Assembly: GCF_029643425.1 (NCBI RefSeq)
Contig: NZ_CP119106.1
Span: 2,728,001-2,792,000 of the forward strand
From: Isoptericola sp. AK164
Lineage (GTDB): Bacteria; Actinomycetota; Actinomycetes; Actinomycetales; Cellulomonadaceae
Direction: 5' to 3'
DNA length: 64,000 nt
In this document: piece after piece, positions 11,407-19,444 of the stretch
Position numbering within the stretch: the first letter of the stretch is position 1
Layout of the letters: each line of letters opens with the position of its first letter
Position numbers and translations under genes: made by a program
Notes under the pieces: generated by a model
The model's database searches: none
Seen by the model: the letters and a program-made list of their open reading frames with translations, nothing else
Told to the model about the DNA's origin: nothing

Positions 11407-12578
11407 CGTCGGCCTCCGCTCACGGCCGTGGCGAAGTAGGCCTCGCGGGCCGCGACATCGGGCACGTCCTCCTGGAGCGGCCGGACCGCGTCCCGTCCGG
11501 CCCGGTGCCGCCATTCGATGAGTCGAGCCTGCACGTGCTTGGCGGCCAGCTGGCCCGCGCTCACGGCGGCGGACGGCCTCGCGGCCGCGTACACACCGCC
11601 GCCGAGCCGGGCGTCGCCGGGCAGCCCCGGGAACGGGTGCCTGGCGTCGCGGGAGCGGGCCAGCCGTCCCCAGGCGTTCGAGGCGACGCCGGCCAGCTCT
11701 TCGGAGCCGACGCCGTCGTGCCCGGCGACACGGTAGGCGCGGTCCAGGACCAGCGCGACCGGCACGGATGCGCGCGCCGCTCTGCTGCGCCGTGCGAGCT
11801 CGTCCCACGCGACGTCGGCCGTGACGTAGTAGGCGTCGGCGAGCCACATCAGCCGGTTCGCCCCCGCCTGTGCGGCGTGCACGGCGACGTGCAGCGCCTG
11901 GTCCTCGGCGTCGAGCATCGGGACGGAGATCCCGGACAGCTCGCGCCGTCGCCGCCGCGCCAGCATCGCGTCGACGTCGAGGGGGAAAGCACGGCGGACC
12001 GACGGCGCGACGGCCAGGTGCCAGTGCACGTCGACGTGCGTGCCGTGGCGGCCGACCATGGCCAGCTCGCCACGTCGGGAGGAGCGCAGGGCCGGCCAGT
12101 TCCGGTCGAGCAGCCGACCACCGACGTCCTCGACGATCCGGACCGCGTCACGGAACGCCGCCGGCTGGACGAGGAGGTCGAGGTCGAAGTACTCGCGCAT
12201 GTCGGCGTGCGGCCAGACGACCGAGGCGAGGGTCGCCCCCTTGACCGCGGCCCACGCGATGCCCGCCCGGTCCAGGGCCGCGCCGATGCCCTTCAGGTCC
12301 TCCAGGGCCTGGAGGTGCCGGAGCAGCTGCCGCTCCCGTGCCGACCGGAGCGCCGGAGCCCATCCGTCGGGCAGCTCGTCCCAACCGCGCACGGCACGGG
12401 CGATCGCCGGCGTGACCCGGTGCAGCCGACCGGCCTCCCAGATCTCGCTCCCCGTCGCACGGTCGAGTGCGGCGGAGCGCTGCGCCGGACGGTCGAAGGC
12501 CGCATCGAGCAGCAGCCGTGCCACCGGGCGCAGAGACTGGGCCGGACCGGCCGCCGAGCGTCGTCTCGCAAGTGCCAC
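11403..12578 (-). CDS. Nucleotidyltransferase-fold protein of the lasso locus (NTP_transf_5-like)
   Basis: 391 aa. It resembles the nucleotidyltransferase family found beside kinase-bearing lasso clusters: AAVKGATLASVVWPHADMREYFDLDLLV contains the KGA turn (113-115) and the acidic pair of DLDLLV (132-137), which could bind metal and NTP. THVDVHWHL near residue 190 supplies a third acidic position. Its substrate is unknown; a second tailoring step on the peptide or its phosphate is an inference. The start is GTG 12578, 6 nt after a CATGCT -10, so the mRNA may be leaderless. It is the first gene of a two-gene minus operon with the exporter. Confidence 0.75.
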   Translation of the reverse strand: MALARRRSAAGPAQSLRPVARLLLDAAFDRPAQRSAALDRATGSEIWEAGRLHRVTPAIARAVRGWDELPDGWAPALRSARERQLLRHLQALEDLKGIGAALDRAGIAWAAVKGATLASVVWPHADMREYFDLDLLVQPAAFRDAVRIVEDVGGRLLDRNWPALRSSRRGELAMVGRHGTHVDVHWHLAVAPSVRRAFPLDVDAMLARRRRRELSGISVPMLDAEDQALHVAVHAAQAGANRLMWLADAYYVTADVAWDELARRSRAARASVPVALVLDRAYRVAGHDGVGSEELAGVASNAWGRLARSRDARHPFPGLPGDARLGGGVYAAARPSAAVSAGQLAAKHVQARLIEWRHRAGRDAVRPLQEDVPDVAAREAYFATAVSGGRR

Positions 12579-12584
12579 GAGCCG

Positions 12585-12640
12585 AGCATGACGCGGCGGG
12601 GGCGGTCAGGACACCGCGCGGGCGGATTTCACCCGGGTGG
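12585..12640 (-). promoter_or_regulatory. Promoter with palindromic TTCACCC/GGGTG site before the nucleotidyltransferase-exporter operon
   Basis: TTCACCC at 12628-12634 abuts GGGTG to form the palindrome CACCCGGGTG. On the transcribed (minus) strand, GGGTGAA starts 44 nt upstream of the candidate -10 CATGCT (12590-12585), the distance seen for other reversed sites. The GTG start follows the -10 by 6 nt. This puts the second lasso transcription unit in the same putative regulon as the first. Confidence 0.6.
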
Positions 12641-12669
12641 TGGGCCGGGTTCGCGACGACCCCGAGCCG

Positions 12670-15600
12670 TCAGCGTGACGCGGTCCCGGCCGCCGCCGCG
12701 GCGGACACCTCCCCGAGCACGACGGCGTCGATCAGCTGGCGGGCCCAGTCCAGCAGCGCCGCACCGCGCAGCGGCTTGCCGCCGATGCGCGCCGTCGTCG
12801 GGAAGGGCACCAGAGCGGCGCGGATGCCGGGCTTGAGGACGGTGCCCGGGTAGAGCCGCTTGAGCCTCATCTGGGCCGACTCGGCGAGGTCCAGCGGCGC
12901 GAAACGGATGTACTTGCCCTGGGCGGTGACGTCCGTGAGCCCGGCGCGACGGGCGTGGTTGCGGAACTCGGCCACCCAGAACAGCGACTCGGTCGGCTCG
13001 GGCAGCGCCCCGTATCGGTCCGTCAGCTCGGCCCGCACCTCGGCCAGGGCCGCCGAGTCCTGGGCGGCGGCGATCTTCTTGTACGCCTCGAGGCGCAGCC
13101 GCTCGGTCGCGATGTAGGTCTCGGGCAGGTGCGCGTCCACCGGCAGCTCGATGGTGATCTCCGGCTCCTCGGCGTCCCCCTCGCCCTTGAAGGCCCGCAC
13201 GGCCTCGCCGACCATGCGCACGTACAGGTCGAACCCGACGCCGGCGATGTGCCCGGACTGCTCGCCGCCGAGCAGGTTGCCGGCCCCGCGGATCTCCAGG
13301 TCCTTCATCGCGATCTGCATGCCGGCCCCGAGGTCGGTGTTCGCCGCCATGGTCGCCAGCCGGTCGTGCGCCGTCTCGGTCAGCGGGCGCTCCGGGGGGT
13401 ACAGGAAGTAGGCGTAGGCGCGCTCGCGACCGCGACCCACGCGGCCGCGCAGCTGGTGGAGCTGGGAGAGCCCGAAGGTGTCGGCACGCTCCAGGACCAG
13501 GGTGTTGGCGTTGGAGATGTCCAGGCCGGTCTCGACGATCGTCGTGCACACGAGCACGTCGACCTCGCGCTCCCAGAAGGCGCGGATGATCTGGTCGAGC
13601 TGGTTCTCGCTCATCTTGCCGTGCGCGACGCCGACGCGGGCCTCCGGCACGAGCTCGCGGATCTTGGCCGCGGTGCGATCGATCGACTCGACCTTGTTGT
13701 GGATGTAGAAGACCTGGCCCTCGCGCAGGAGCTCGCGGCGCACGGCGGCGGCGATCTGCCGCTCCTCGTACGCCCCGACGTAGGTGAGCACCGGGTGGCG
13801 CTCCTCCGGGGGTGTGGCGAGCGTGGACATCTCCCGGATCCCGGTGACGGCCATCTCGAGGGTGCGCGGGATCGGCGTCGCCGACATCGCCAGCACGTCG
13901 ACGTTGGTGCGCAGCTGCTTGAGCGTCTCCTTGTGCTCGACGCCGAACCGCTGCTCCTCGTCGACGATCACCAGGCCCAGGCTCTTGAAGGTGACCGAGC
14001 CGGTGAGGAGCCGGTGGGTGCCGATGACGATGTCGACGGACCCGTCCTTGAGCCCCTGGACCGTCTCCTCGGACTCCTTGGTGCTCTGGAACCGCGACAG
14101 CGCCCGCACGTTCACCGGGAAGCCCGCGTACCGCTCGGAGAAGGTGTCGAAGTGCTGCTGGACGAGCAGCGTCGTGGGCACCAGCACGGCGACCTGCTTG
14201 CCGTCCTGCACCGCCTTGAACGCCGCGCGGATCGCGATCTCCGTCTTGCCGTAGCCGACGTCGCCGCAGATCAGCCGGTCCATAGGGACGGTCTTCTCCA
14301 TGTCGGCCTTGACCTCGTCGATCGTGACGAGCTGGTCCGGCGTCTCGACGTAGGCGAAGGCGTCCTCCAGCTCGCGCTGCCACGGCGTGTCCGGACCGAA
14401 GGCGTGCCCGGCGGTGGCCTGACGCGCGGAGTACAGCCGGATGAGCTCACTGGCGATCTCGCGGACGTGCTTGCGGGCGCGCGCCTTGGTGTTCTTCCAG
14501 TCGGCACCGCCCATCTTGTTCAGGCTCGGCGACTCGCCGCCGGTGTACTTCGTGACCTGGTCGAGCTGGTCCATCGGCACGAACAGCCGGTCGCCGGGGT
14601 GGCCGCGCTTGGACGAGGCGTACTCGATGACGAGGTACTCGCGGGTGGCGCGGTTCGCCCCGGCGCCGAGCGTGCGCTGCACCATCTCGACGAAGCGCCC
14701 CACACCGTGCTGCTCGTGGACGACGAAGTCGCCGGCCTGCAGCTGCAGGGGGTCGACGACGTTCCGCCGACGCGAGGGCATCTTGCGCATGTCGCGGGTC
14801 GAGGAACCCTGCCGACCGGTGAGGTCGGCCTCGCTGAACACCGCGAGCCGCAGCTCGGGGACCACGAAGCCCTTGCCGACCAGCGCCGGCACCACGTGCA
14901 CGACGCCGCCCTCCGGCTCGGCCGCCAGGTCCGTGGACAGCCGGGCCGCGGTGTCGACGGCGCCGAGCTGCTCGACCATGCGCTTGGCCGGGCCAGGGCC
15001 CTCGGTGGTGAGCACGAGGCGCCACCCGGCCTTCTGCAGGCCCTGGACGTCGTCGAGCGCCCGGGCGACGTCGCCGCGGTAGGACTCGACGTCGCGGGCC
15101 GCGATCGTCACCGTGGTGCCGCCGTCGTCCGTGGTGACCGCCGGCGCCTCGTCGTCGGACGCCTCGGCCGCGTCGAGGGAGAACGCCGAGAGCGTCCACC
15201 AGCCGAGCCCGCGCCGCGCGGCGACCTCGCGGGTCTCGGCGAAGGTGGCGAACGACGCGGCGGACAGGTCGATCGGGGCGTCGGCACCCGCCACGGCCCC
15301 CGTCCACGCCGCGGCGAGGAACTCCTCGGTCGTGGCGACCAGGTCGTGGGCACGACGTCGGACCCGCTCGGGCTCGTCGAGGACCAGCAGCGCGTCGTCA
15401 CGGACCAGGTCCAGCACCGGCACCATCCGGTCGACGAGCACCGGAGCGAGGGACTCCATGCCCTCGACGGCCACGCCGGCGGCGAGCTTGTCCAGCATGT
15501 CGGTGGCGCCGGGGAGCTGCTCGACGAGCCCGGCCGCGCGCTCCCGCACGGCGTCGGTGAGCAGGATCTCCCGGCACGGCGGCGCCCAGAGCCCGTGCTC

Positions 15601-16275
15601 GGCGATCTCCAGGGAGCGCTGGTCGGCCACGGCGAACCACCGGATCTCGCTGATCTCGTCGCCCCAGAACTCGATGCGCAGCGGGTGGTCCTCCGTCGGC
15701 GGGAAGACGTCGAGGATGCCGCCGCGCACCGCGAACTCGCCCCGGCGCTCCACCATGTCGACCCGCGTGTAGGCGGCGGCGACCAGGGCGTCGCCCACCG
15801 CGGTGAGGTCCGCCTCCTGCCCCGTGTGCAGCTCGACGGGCACCAGCTCGCCGAGCCCCTCCACGACGGGCTGCAGCAGCGCGCGGACCGGCATCACCAG
15901 CACGTCGACCGGACCGGTCGGCCCGGTCTCGTCCGGGTGCGCGAGCCGACGGAACACGGCGAGGCGCCGGGCCACGGTGTCGGCCCGGGGCGAGAGCCGC
16001 TCGTGCGGCAGCGTCTCCCAGGCGGGCAGCACCGCGACGCTGTCGGACCGCTCGTCCGGCAGGTAGGCACGCAGCGCCGCTGCCGTCTCGTCCGCGTCGC
16101 GGCCGGTCGCGGTGACCACGACCAGGGGGCGCTGCTCGGCCGCCGCGGCGAGCAGCGGGGCCCGGACACCCTTCGGCCCGACGACGTTGACCTCGCCACC
16201 GCTCCCGACGGCCTCGAGCGCGGCGGCGGCGCCGGGGTCGGCGAGGAGGGCGGGGACGATGCCGGTGAGATTCAT
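12670..16275 (-). CDS. mfd: Transcription-repair coupling factor
   Basis: DNA translocase that removes stalled RNA polymerase and recruits UvrA. The product is 1201 aa with the canonical order: UvrB-homology region (EIRWFAVADQRSL, RRGEFAVRGGILDVFPP), RNA-polymerase interaction domain (QAGDFVVHEQHGVGRFVEM), RecG-like helicase with Walker A GDVGYGKTE, VDEEQRFG box, SATPIPRTL, HQLRGRVGRG, and the C-terminal autoinhibitory domain. ATG 16275 begins at the conserved MNLTGIVPALL-type start; an in-frame extension to 16308 is not supported. In actinobacteria mfd normally lies near pth and prs; here about 32 kb of polysaccharide genes separate them. Confidence 0.97.
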   Translation of the reverse strand: MNLTGIVPALLADPGAAAALEAVGSGGEVNVVGPKGVRAPLLAAAAEQRPLVVVTATGRDADETAAALRAYLPDERSDSVAVLPAWETLPHERLSPRADTVARRLAVFRRLAHPDETGPTGPVDVLVMPVRALLQPVVEGLGELVPVELHTGQEADLTAVGDALVAAAYTRVDMVERRGEFAVRGGILDVFPPTEDHPLRIEFWGDEISEIRWFAVADQRSLEIAEHGLWAPPCREILLTDAVRERAAGLVEQLPGATDMLDKLAAGVAVEGMESLAPVLVDRMVPVLDLVRDDALLVLDEPERVRRRAHDLVATTEEFLAAAWTGAVAGADAPIDLSAASFATFAETREVAARRGLGWWTLSAFSLDAAEASDDEAPAVTTDDGGTTVTIAARDVESYRGDVARALDDVQGLQKAGWRLVLTTEGPGPAKRMVEQLGAVDTAARLSTDLAAEPEGGVVHVVPALVGKGFVVPELRLAVFSEADLTGRQGSSTRDMRKMPSRRRNVVDPLQLQAGDFVVHEQHGVGRFVEMVQRTLGAGANRATREYLVIEYASSKRGHPGDRLFVPMDQLDQVTKYTGGESPSLNKMGGADWKNTKARARKHVREIASELIRLYSARQATAGHAFGPDTPWQRELEDAFAYVETPDQLVTIDEVKADMEKTVPMDRLICGDVGYGKTEIAIRAAFKAVQDGKQVAVLVPTTLLVQQHFDTFSERYAGFPVNVRALSRFQSTKESEETVQGLKDGSVDIVIGTHRLLTGSVTFKSLGLVIVDEEQRFGVEHKETLKQLRTNVDVLAMSATPIPRTLEMAVTGIREMSTLATPPEERHPVLTYVGAYEERQIAAAVRRELLREGQVFYIHNKVESIDRTAAKIRELVPEARVGVAHGKMSENQLDQIIRAFWEREVDVLVCTTIVETGLDISNANTLVLERADTFGLSQLHQLRGRVGRGRERAYAYFLYPPERPLTETAHDRLATMAANTDLGAGMQIAMKDLEIRGAGNLLGGEQSGHIAGVGFDLYVRMVGEAVRAFKGEGDAEEPEITIELPVDAHLPETYIATERLRLEAYKKIAAAQDSAALAEVRAELTDRYGALPEPTESLFWVAEFRNHARRAGLTDVTAQGKYIRFAPLDLAESAQMRLKRLYPGTVLKPGIRAALVPFPTTARIGGKPLRGAALLDWARQLIDAVVLGEVSAAAAAGTASR

Positions 16276-16379
16276 GGAGATCCTTCGGGCGCACGGCGAC
16301 GGGCCCACCTCGCCCCGGGACGGGGCGTGCGGGCTGACCGTCCTAGGTTACGCCGGGCCACGGACCGGGTCCCGCCGGG

Positions 16380-16438
16380 TTTCACCCTCCCGACACCGAC
16401 CGCCGGGGCCCCGGGCCGGGGCATGATCGACCTACGAG
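16380..16438 (+). promoter_or_regulatory. PAP2 promoter with TTCACCC site
   Basis: TTTCACCC occupies 16380-16387. A candidate -10, TACGAG, lies at 16433-16438, 52 nt from the start of TTCACCC, and the PAP2 ATG follows after a GGACGGAG ribosome-binding site. A separate minus-strand -10 (TAACCT, 16350-16345) probably serves mfd. Confidence 0.5.
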
Positions 16439-16450
16439 GGACGGAGACCG

Positions 16451-17140
16451 ATGTCACCGACGCGCACCACACCTCTCGACGAGGTCACGACCGAGCAGCT
16501 CCGCCTGGCCGGTCTGGCCCTGGTGAGCGCTGCGGCTTTCGTGGTCCTGTTTCTGGTCTCCGTCCACACCACCGGCGGACGCGGGATCGACGGCGACGTG
16601 CGGGCCTGGACCGTTCATGAGCTGGCCCCGCTGCAACCGTTCGGGGACGTCGTCCGCACGACCCTCCCCCTGGCGCTCGCGGCACTGGCGGCCGTGCTGG
16701 CCGTGATCGCTCTGGGTCGACGCCGCGTCGCGCCGGTCGTCGCTGCCGGGTCGGTCGTGGTCGTCTCGGTCCTCCTCGCGCGCCTCCTGCGCGACCACCT
16801 CCCGCGGCCGCCGGTCGGACAGGGCCTCAACGGGGAAGCGGTCGTCAACACCTTCCCGAGCGGCCATGTCGCCGCAGCCGCGAGCCTGCTGGTCGCGGTC
16901 CTCGTCCTCTGGCCCCGTCGCCGCGTGCCACGGACCGTCCGGATTCTCGCGGCGATCATCCTGCTCGCCTCGGCCTTCGGCTCCGTGGTGACCCACGCCC
17001 ACCGACCAGGCGATGTCCTCGGTTCCCTGCTGCTCGTCGGTGCCGTCGCCGCCGGGGTGCTCCTGGTCGTCCGTGGGTTGGCCCCGGCGTCCGTCGGCGC
17101 GGTCGGATCAGCGCGTTCGCCCCGCCGTCGTCGAGCGTGA
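16451..17140 (+). CDS. PAP2-family membrane phosphatase
   Basis: 229-aa integral membrane protein with about six hydrophobic segments. The acid-phosphatase motifs are present: RLLRDHLPRP (motif 1), FPSGHVAA (motif 2, catalytic His) and THAHRPGDVLGS (motif 3, His and Asp). Such enzymes hydrolyse undecaprenyl-PP or other lipid phosphates at the outer membrane face; recycling of the lipid carrier used by the adjoining polysaccharide locus is a reasonable inference. The C-terminal tail is Arg-rich. Its 3' end overlaps the convergent glycosyltransferase gene by 33 bp. Confidence 0.88.
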   Translation: MSPTRTTPLDEVTTEQLRLAGLALVSAAAFVVLFLVSVHTTGGRGIDGDVRAWTVHELAPLQPFGDVVRTTLPLALAALAAVLAVIALGRRRVAPVVAAGSVVVVSVLLARLLRDHLPRPPVGQGLNGEAVVNTFPSGHVAAAASLLVAVLVLWPRRRVPRTVRILAAIILLASAFGSVVTHAHRPGDVLGSLLLVGAVAAGVLLVVRGLAPASVGAVGSARSPRRRRA

Positions 17141-18229
17141 CGAAGAACGGCGGGTGCGGCGGTAGAGGTCCTCGTAGGTGTCGACGACGTGGGAGAGCGA
17201 GAACTCCTGCGCCCGGACGGCTCCCGCGCTCGCGAGCACCGCCCGACGGCCACCGTCGGTCAGGAGATCGGTGAGCGCCGGCCCGACGTCGTCGAGCGGT
17301 GTCAGCAGAGCCGCACGGCCCTCGTCGCTGACATACCGCGCACCGACGTTCGGCGTGGCGACCACCGGGAGCCCGCTCGCCATCGCTTCCACGTACGGGA
17401 GGCCGAACCCCTCGTAGTCGGACGGCAGGCAGAAGACCCACGCCCGCCGGTAGGCCTCGGCGAGCTCGTCGTCGTCGACCGCGCCGAGCACCCGGATCCC
17501 CGGTCCGGCGTCGTCGGGGACGTCACGGGAGACCATCCACAGCTCGGCGTCAGGGTGTCGCGGGCGGACGTGCTCCACGAACTGGCGGGCGAGCTCGGCG
17601 CCGTTCTTGCGCCCGCGCCACGTCCCGACGAACAGCACGACGGGGTACGGGGAGCGCTCGTCCGGGGCCGGCCGGAAGCGGTGCAGGTCGACACCGTTGG
17701 GCACGACGTCGTGCACCCAGGGGTACCAGCGCCGCGTGCCCGGTGAGACGACCACGGTGTGGTCGGCCACGACGCTGGCCAGCACCTCCGAGAGCCCCAG
17801 CAGCACCATCCGGGTGCGCTCCTTGAGACCGCGGATGCGGCGGGCCTCCTCGAAGCAGGACCCGTGCAGGGTCCGCACGTGCCGGTCGGTCCGGTGCCGC
17901 CACATCCAGTAGTCGTCGCCGTGGGCGTGCACGACGGCGTACCCCGACAGGTCCAGGCGACGCACCGCCGTCGCGAACCGGAACGTGCGCAGGGAGCCGT
18001 TCAGCTCGACGTGCCGGTGCCCGTAGGTCGCGCCTGCCACGGGTGGGCACTCGCTGATCACGTCCACGTGGTGGCCCCGGCGCACGAGCTCGGTGGCGAG
18101 CTCGTGCACCTGATAGCCGACACCCTGCTTGCTGGCGCTCGGCAGGTAGTAGGAGATCATCGCGATGCGCAGCGGGCGGCTCGGCACCCGGTCCCGGGTC
18201 GGCGCCGTCGTCGGTGGTGTCGAGGTCAT
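17108..18229 (-). CDS. Glycosyltransferase family 4 (GT-B)
   Basis: 373 aa with two Rossmann halves. The N-terminal part has a glycogen-synthase-like loop (SKQGVGYQVHELATELVRRGHHV) and the C-terminal donor domain has the GT4 EX7E signature in PSDYEGFGLPYVEAMASGLPVV. Donor and acceptor cannot be read from sequence. The start overlaps the stop of the upstream WbsX gene (ATGA), so the pair forms an operon. The C-terminus is Ser/Arg-rich and overlaps the PAP2 gene on the other strand. Confidence 0.88.
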   Translation of the reverse strand: MTSTPPTTAPTRDRVPSRPLRIAMISYYLPSASKQGVGYQVHELATELVRRGHHVDVISECPPVAGATYGHRHVELNGSLRTFRFATAVRRLDLSGYAVVHAHGDDYWMWRHRTDRHVRTLHGSCFEEARRIRGLKERTRMVLLGLSEVLASVVADHTVVVSPGTRRWYPWVHDVVPNGVDLHRFRPAPDERSPYPVVLFVGTWRGRKNGAELARQFVEHVRPRHPDAELWMVSRDVPDDAGPGIRVLGAVDDDELAEAYRRAWVFCLPSDYEGFGLPYVEAMASGLPVVATPNVGARYVSDEGRAALLTPLDDVGPALTDLLTDGGRRAVLASAGAVRAQEFSLSHVVDTYEDLYRRTRRSSSRSTTAGRTR

Positions 18230-19296
18230 CCGTCCTCCCGCAGCCCGTCGCGCAGAGCCTCCAGCCAACCGTGCCCGAACCGGAGGTCCGGTTCGAGGTG
18301 GTTGCCCTCGGCCCACTCGTTCCACGACTTGACCCACAGCAGACGTTCGTCGGCCGGCCGGTGGGCGATCGACGCCGCGGCCTGGCGCACGTTCTCGCGG
18401 AACCCGTCCGGCGTCGCGCCGTGCAGCACCACGCCTCGGCGTCCCGAACGCGGGGTGTTGTCCCAGTTCGGGTACACGCACGGCTGCACGAGGTCTCCGG
18501 TGCGGTTCTGCTCCGCCCAGGACGTCGAGTACGGGTGGATCTCCGGGCCACCGGCGAGCTTGCGGTACGCCCGCATACGCAGCATGTCGAGCCGCGACCG
18601 GCCTGCCGGCATCCGCATGTACACCCCGGCGTCGAAGCCGTCCTCCTTGACGCGGTCGTAGCGCACGCCACCACCGTCGATGTCGCTCATCTCGGCGACC
18701 AGGTAGAGGCCCTCCAGACCGGCACGACGGGCCAGTGACTGCCACAGGTCCACGAAGCGCCCGGCGTCGGGCAGCTCCTCGGGGCGGAAGAGGTAGAACA
18801 CGGGACGTCCCCCCACGCGCAGGTAGCGCGGATCACGGAACGCGGGCAGCACGGCCTCGAAGTGGGCCACGTGGTCCTCGTCGCCCGGGTACTCCTGACG
18901 CATCAGCACCCGGCCCGGGTCGCCGTGCCAGATGCCGCTCCACGTCTGGTTGGCCCACGCCAGGCAGAACGGCAGGCCCGGACGACCCGAGTCGAGCACC
19001 TCGGCGAAGGGGCGCTCGAGGATGCGTCGCCCGTTGCCGAACCAGTAGTGCCAGTAGGCGAAGGCCTCGACGCCATACTGCTGGGCGAGATCGGCCTGCG
19101 CGGCCCTGGCCTCGGGGAGGCGCAGGTCGTAGAACCCGAGGTCGGCCGGGAGGTGGGGCTGCACGTGCCCGGGGTAGAGACGCCGCGCCCGGGCGACGTT
19201 GGTCCACTCGGTGAAGCCGGGTCCCCACCACTCGTCGTTCTCGGGGACGGGATGGAATTGGGGCAGGTAGAACGCCACAGCGCGGGTCGTCGTCAT
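18226..19296 (-). CDS. WbsX-type glycosyltransferase / GH99-like protein
   Basis: 356 aa. It is recognisable by the WbsX signature at the N-terminus, AFYLPQFHPVPENDEWWGPGFTEWTNV, followed by QPHLPADLGFYDLRLPE. Proteins of this family occur in O-antigen and capsule loci and share the fold of GH99; whether this one transfers or cleaves sugar is not settled. KSWNEWAEGNHLEPD near the C-terminus is also typical. ATG 19296 is preceded by GAGGAGG. It is the first gene of a two-gene operon driven by a TTCACCC-type promoter. Confidence 0.85.
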   Translation of the reverse strand: MTTTRAVAFYLPQFHPVPENDEWWGPGFTEWTNVARARRLYPGHVQPHLPADLGFYDLRLPEARAAQADLAQQYGVEAFAYWHYWFGNGRRILERPFAEVLDSGRPGLPFCLAWANQTWSGIWHGDPGRVLMRQEYPGDEDHVAHFEAVLPAFRDPRYLRVGGRPVFYLFRPEELPDAGRFVDLWQSLARRAGLEGLYLVAEMSDIDGGGVRYDRVKEDGFDAGVYMRMPAGRSRLDMLRMRAYRKLAGGPEIHPYSTSWAEQNRTGDLVQPCVYPNWDNTPRSGRRGVVLHGATPDGFRENVRQAAASIAHRPADERLLWVKSWNEWAEGNHLEPDLRFGHGWLEALRDGLREDG

Positions 19297-19327
19297 GGCG
19301 TCCTCCTCGTGCAGCCGGGCCATCCCC

Positions 19328-19410
19328 AGTCTCGGCCCCGGTCGGGGACCGCTCAACGTCCCGGGCGTCTTTTCACCCCGGTCACCCACGTCCCGCAGCC
19401 AAGTTCACCC
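19328..19410 (-). promoter_or_regulatory. WbsX operon promoter with two reversed TTCACCC sites
   Basis: TTCACCC occurs at 19372-19378 and 19404-19410, 32 bp apart, with an imperfect GTCACCC between them. On the minus strand these read GGGTGAA and start 45 and 77 nt upstream of the -10 candidate GAGACT (19333-19328). The aminotransferase operon has nearly the same sequence and spacing around its -10 (AGACTGGG), supporting a shared promoter class. Confidence 0.55.
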
Positions 19411-19444
19411 CCGCGGCCTCGGAGAACGCCGACGTCGTCCTGTC

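Noticed and set aside
12955-16620. 1221-aa plus-strand open frame opposite mfd
   Set aside because: Antisense of a conserved gene; composition follows the codon bias of mfd.
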